The notes under the pieces: generated by a model
The model's database searches: none
What the model was told of the DNA's origin: nothing
Seen by the model: only the letters and a program-made list of their open reading frames with translations
In this document: positions 5,443 through 7,013 of the stretch, in pieces
Position numbering within the stretch: the stretch's first letter is position 1
Layout: each line of letters opens with the position of its first letter
Program-made: the position numbers and the translations under genes
Assembly: GCA_012522285.1 (NCBI GenBank)
Contig: JAAYKS010000002.1
Span: forward strand, 1-7,013
DNA: 7,013 nt
Reading direction: 5' to 3'
DNA from: Clostridiaceae bacterium
GTDB taxonomy: Bacteria; Bacillota; Clostridia; Saccharofermentanales; UBA5734

Positions 5443-6507
5443 ATGACAAAACTGCCTGATACCATGAAAGCCCTGGTTGCCTACAGTGCGGACCACTACG
5501 TGCTGGAAACGGACTGGCCCCGCCCGGTTGCTGGTCCTGGTGAAATCATCATCAAAGTGGAAGCTTGCGGCGTCTGTGCAGGCGATGTCAAAGCCAAGCA
5601 CGGTGCGGAACGGTTCTGGAAAGATTTCATCATCGCCCCGGTGATCCCCGGTCATGAATTTGTCGGTCATGTGGCGGAATTGGGGGAAGGGGTGACCGGA
5701 TTTGCCATGGGCGACCGCGTGGTCTCTGAGCAGATCGTTCCGTGCGGCAAGTGCAGATTCTGCACGACCGGAAAATACTGGATGTGCGAAGTCCATGACA
5801 TCTACGGATTCAGAGACCGCGTGAACGGCGGTATGGCAGAGTACATGCGCCTGCCGGCCAACGCGCGTACCTTCAAGATCCCGCAGAATATGCCCATTGA
5901 AAAGGCTATCCTCATCGAGCCATTCGGATGCTCCAAACACGCCGTGGATCGCGCGGATATCGGGCTGGAGGACATCGTTGTGATTTCCGGCTGCGGTACC
6001 CTGGGACTCGGGATGGTTGGCATCGCCCACCTCAAGAATCCGAAGTTGCTGATCGCGCTCGATATGCAGGACAACCGTTTGGAAAAGGCCAAAGAATTCG
6101 GCGCGGATCTTGTGTGGAATCCCGGAAAAGTCGATGTGGTCTCCGAGATCAGTAAAATAACGGAAGGCTATGGTTGCGATATCTATATCGAAGCGACCGG
6201 CCATTCGGCAAGCGTCGCGCAGGGGATGGCCATGATCCGAAAGCTTGGTAGGTTTGTCGGATTCAGCGTATTCGGTGCGCCCACGACACTGGACTGGTCA
6301 GTGATCGGTGACCAGAAAGAACTGGATGTACTGGGATCCCACTTGAGTCCGTACTGCTTCCCAGCAGTCATCGACTGGATCGACAAAGACAAAATCGGCA
6401 CGGCCGGAGTTGCAAAGCATATTCTCCCTCTGGAAGACTGGGAGAAAGCCTACCAGATGGCGGAGACCGGAGCGGACGGCGGGTTCAAAGTGATCTTGAA
6501 ACCCTGA
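5443..6507 (+). CDS. Zinc-dependent medium-chain polyol dehydrogenase (erythritol/L-threitol dehydrogenase-like)
   Basis: A 354-residue medium-chain dehydrogenase/reductase, expected to oxidise a secondary alcohol of a polyol or sugar with NAD in the cytoplasm. Catalytic zinc ligands are visible as Cys45 (GVCAGD), His71-Glu72 (GHE) and Glu159 (IEP). The structural zinc site is complete, with Cys101, 104, 107 and 115 in the usual 3-3-8 spacing. The Rossmann motif GCGTLG (183-188) is followed by Asp207 at the end of the second strand, which favours NAD over NADP. Several stretches (KVEACGVCAGD, SEQIVPC, WSVIGDQKELDVLG, GSHLSPYC) resemble dehydrogenases described for erythritol/L-threitol use in mycobacteria; sorbitol or L-threonine dehydrogenase-like activity is the alternative. 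Length is full for the family. Start ATG 5443 has GAGAGGA seven bases upstream; ATG 5464 is possible but lacks a site. The upstream terminator shows it is not co-transcribed with the glycoside hydrolase. Family certain, substrate inferred. Confidence 0.9.
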   Translation: MTKLPDTMKALVAYSADHYVLETDWPRPVAGPGEIIIKVEACGVCAGDVKAKHGAERFWKDFIIAPVIPGHEFVGHVAELGEGVTGFAMGDRVVSEQIVPCGKCRFCTTGKYWMCEVHDIYGFRDRVNGGMAEYMRLPANARTFKIPQNMPIEKAILIEPFGCSKHAVDRADIGLEDIVVISGCGTLGLGMVGIAHLKNPKLLIALDMQDNRLEKAKEFGADLVWNPGKVDVVSEISKITEGYGCDIYIEATGHSASVAQGMAMIRKLGRFVGFSVFGAPTTLDWSVIGDQKELDVLGSHLSPYCFPAVIDWIDKDKIGTAGVAKHILPLEDWEKAYQMAETGADGGFKVILKP

Positions 6508-6693
6508 CGAGTCGTATGGCAGACCCGTTCACTCACGAAGCCTACCGTTTGTATTGCGCGACCTTTTCTGTGATATGAAAGCAAGATTCTCCCCGGTATT
6601 CGTACCCGTCCGGTTGGCTCTTCGCGTGTGATTCGGACAACCCGGACGGCAGTATGCTCTTGTCCGCGTATTCTCCATTCTCTACGGACAACG

Positions 6694-6723
6694 GTGCTCT
6701 GGCAGCTTTGGCACTTTCTTTTT
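6694..6723 (+). terminator. Weak terminator-like hairpin with T-tract
   Basis: GTGCT (6694-6698) pairs with GGCAC (6710-6714) in a five-pair stem ending in a G-T pair, with an 11-nt loop, directly followed by TTTCTTTTT (6715-6723). The stem is short but the T-tract is good. It lies 187 nt after the dehydrogenase stop and before the TATAAT box of the next gene. Confidence 0.4.
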
Positions 6724-6783
6724 GTCATGGAAAAACATGTCCCGTACAGCAGAATAGGTAAAGCCAAAAACCATTTTGAGCGG

Positions 6784-6789
6784 TATAAT
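6784..6789 (+). promoter_or_regulatory. Perfect -10 box TATAAT upstream of the SDR gene
   Basis: An exact TATAAT lies 103 nt before the ATG at 6893. The region 16-18 bp upstream (AAGCCA and neighbours) has no recognisable -35, so the promoter may be weak or activator-dependent. The predicted leader of about 95 nt has no obvious strong structure. Confidence 0.4.
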
Positions 6790-6892
6790 AGGCAAGGCAG
6801 TAAAATAAATGAAGGACGATCCGGACAAGGATCCGCCGACGGCCATATGGCTGGTCGGTAAACAAGAACAAAACATGAAGGAGAAAGAGAGC

Positions 6893-7013
6893 ATGATCAA
6901 GAATGTCCTCGTCACTGGCGGTTCCGGCCGTCTGGGCAACTTTGTTTGCCCCTACCTGAAGAGCCAAGGCTACAATGTCGTATCCACCGACCAGGTGCCC
7001 GCCCCGAAAGAGA
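6893..7013 (+). CDS. NAD(P)-dependent epimerase/dehydratase-type SDR, N-terminal fragment
   Basis: Only the first 40 codons lie in the window and the gene continues past its right edge. The protein opens with IKNVLVTGGSGRLG, the TGGxGxLG form of the extended short-chain dehydrogenase nucleotide-binding motif (residues 8-15). A helix and a second strand follow, ending VVSTD with Asp33 at the position that usually selects NAD. This is typical of nucleotide-sugar epimerases/dehydratases and related sugar-modifying SDRs; substrate cannot be inferred from this fragment. Start: ATG 6893 has AAGGAG nine bases upstream (6878-6883). An in-frame ATG at 6875 would place that site inside the gene and has no comparable one of its own. 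Following the polyol dehydrogenase on the same strand, it fits a sugar-metabolism locus. Confidence 0.82.
   Translation, partial: MIKNVLVTGGSGRLGNFVCPYLKSQGYNVVSTDQVPAPKE

Larger units (their letters stand above)
6508..6892 (+). other. Structured intergenic leader with competing hairpins, no gene
   Basis: This gap of 385 bp contains no credible gene. It carries a strong interrupted hairpin, CCGTCCGGTTG with CAA-(C)-CCGGACGG (6606-6616 with 6638-6649, 11 pairs with one bulge), not followed by a T-tract. TTGTCCG (6660-6666) can pair either with CGGACAA upstream (6634-6640, overlapping the first hairpin) or with CGGACAA downstream (6685-6691), as CGGACAAC occurs twice, 51 bp apart. A weak terminator-like hairpin and T-tract follow. 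This could be an attenuator-like region for the next gene or simply the 3' trailer of the dehydrogenase. Confidence 0.4.

Noticed and set aside
5398..6204. Minus-strand frame (268 codons) opposite the polyol dehydrogenase
   Set aside because: It is antisense to a complete zinc dehydrogenase and has no ribosome site or domain.
6450..6861. Short overlapping open frames on both strands in the dehydrogenase-SDR gap
   Set aside because: None has a domain or ribosome site, and the region is better explained by hairpins and a promoter.
1..7013. CRISPR array, insertion sequence or integrase gene
   Set aside because: No regularly spaced repeats, no transposase or recombinase motifs on either strand, and no terminal inverted repeats with target duplications were seen.

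Overview
This looks like a chromosomal accessory region from an anaerobic, Bacillota/Clostridia-like bacterium that degrades carbohydrates. The clues are purine-rich Shine-Dalgarno sequences (AGGAGG, AAGGAG), simple intrinsic terminators, extended -10 promoters, roughly balanced base composition by eye, and enzyme families common in gut or rumen anaerobes. The assignment is an inference. No rRNA gene, intact tRNA, CRISPR array, transposase or integrase is visible.

Layout. Positions 7-1263 (minus) encode a type-B carboxylesterase/lipase. It stops just before the segment expected to carry its catalytic His, at a TAA that sits where the family normally has Tyr. Its leader can fold into two competing hairpins. 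Positions 1326-1618 hold no supportable gene. Positions 1619-2734 are the most unusual part: two directly repeated 3' halves of a tRNA-Arg(ACG) gene, each followed by an intrinsic-terminator-like hairpin and a shared downstream 10-mer. They lie 1,008 bp apart and bracket one gene, an L25/Ctc-family ribosomal protein (1837-2481, minus). This resembles the scar of tRNA-directed integration or an old duplication.

From 2814 rightward all genes are on the plus strand. They are a small lipoprotein of unknown function (2904-3608), a cytoplasmic clan GH-A glycoside-hydrolase-like protein (3823-5157) with its own strong terminator, a zinc-dependent polyol dehydrogenase of the erythritol/L-threitol type (5443-6507), and the first 40 codons of an extended short-chain dehydrogenase/epimerase (6893 to beyond the window). 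The intergenic gaps are 200-400 bp and contain candidate promoters, so these are probably separate transcription units rather than one tight operon.

Functional reading. The esterase, the GH-A protein, the polyol dehydrogenase and the epimerase-like SDR together suggest intracellular processing of modified sugars or glycosides: deacylation, glycoside cleavage, then redox steps on the sugar or polyol. No transporter or regulator lies inside the window, so the substrate cannot be named. I saw no clear novel multi-gene system. The best leads are the tRNA-remnant-bounded L25 segment, the nonsense codon in the esterase, and two leaders with mutually exclusive hairpins.
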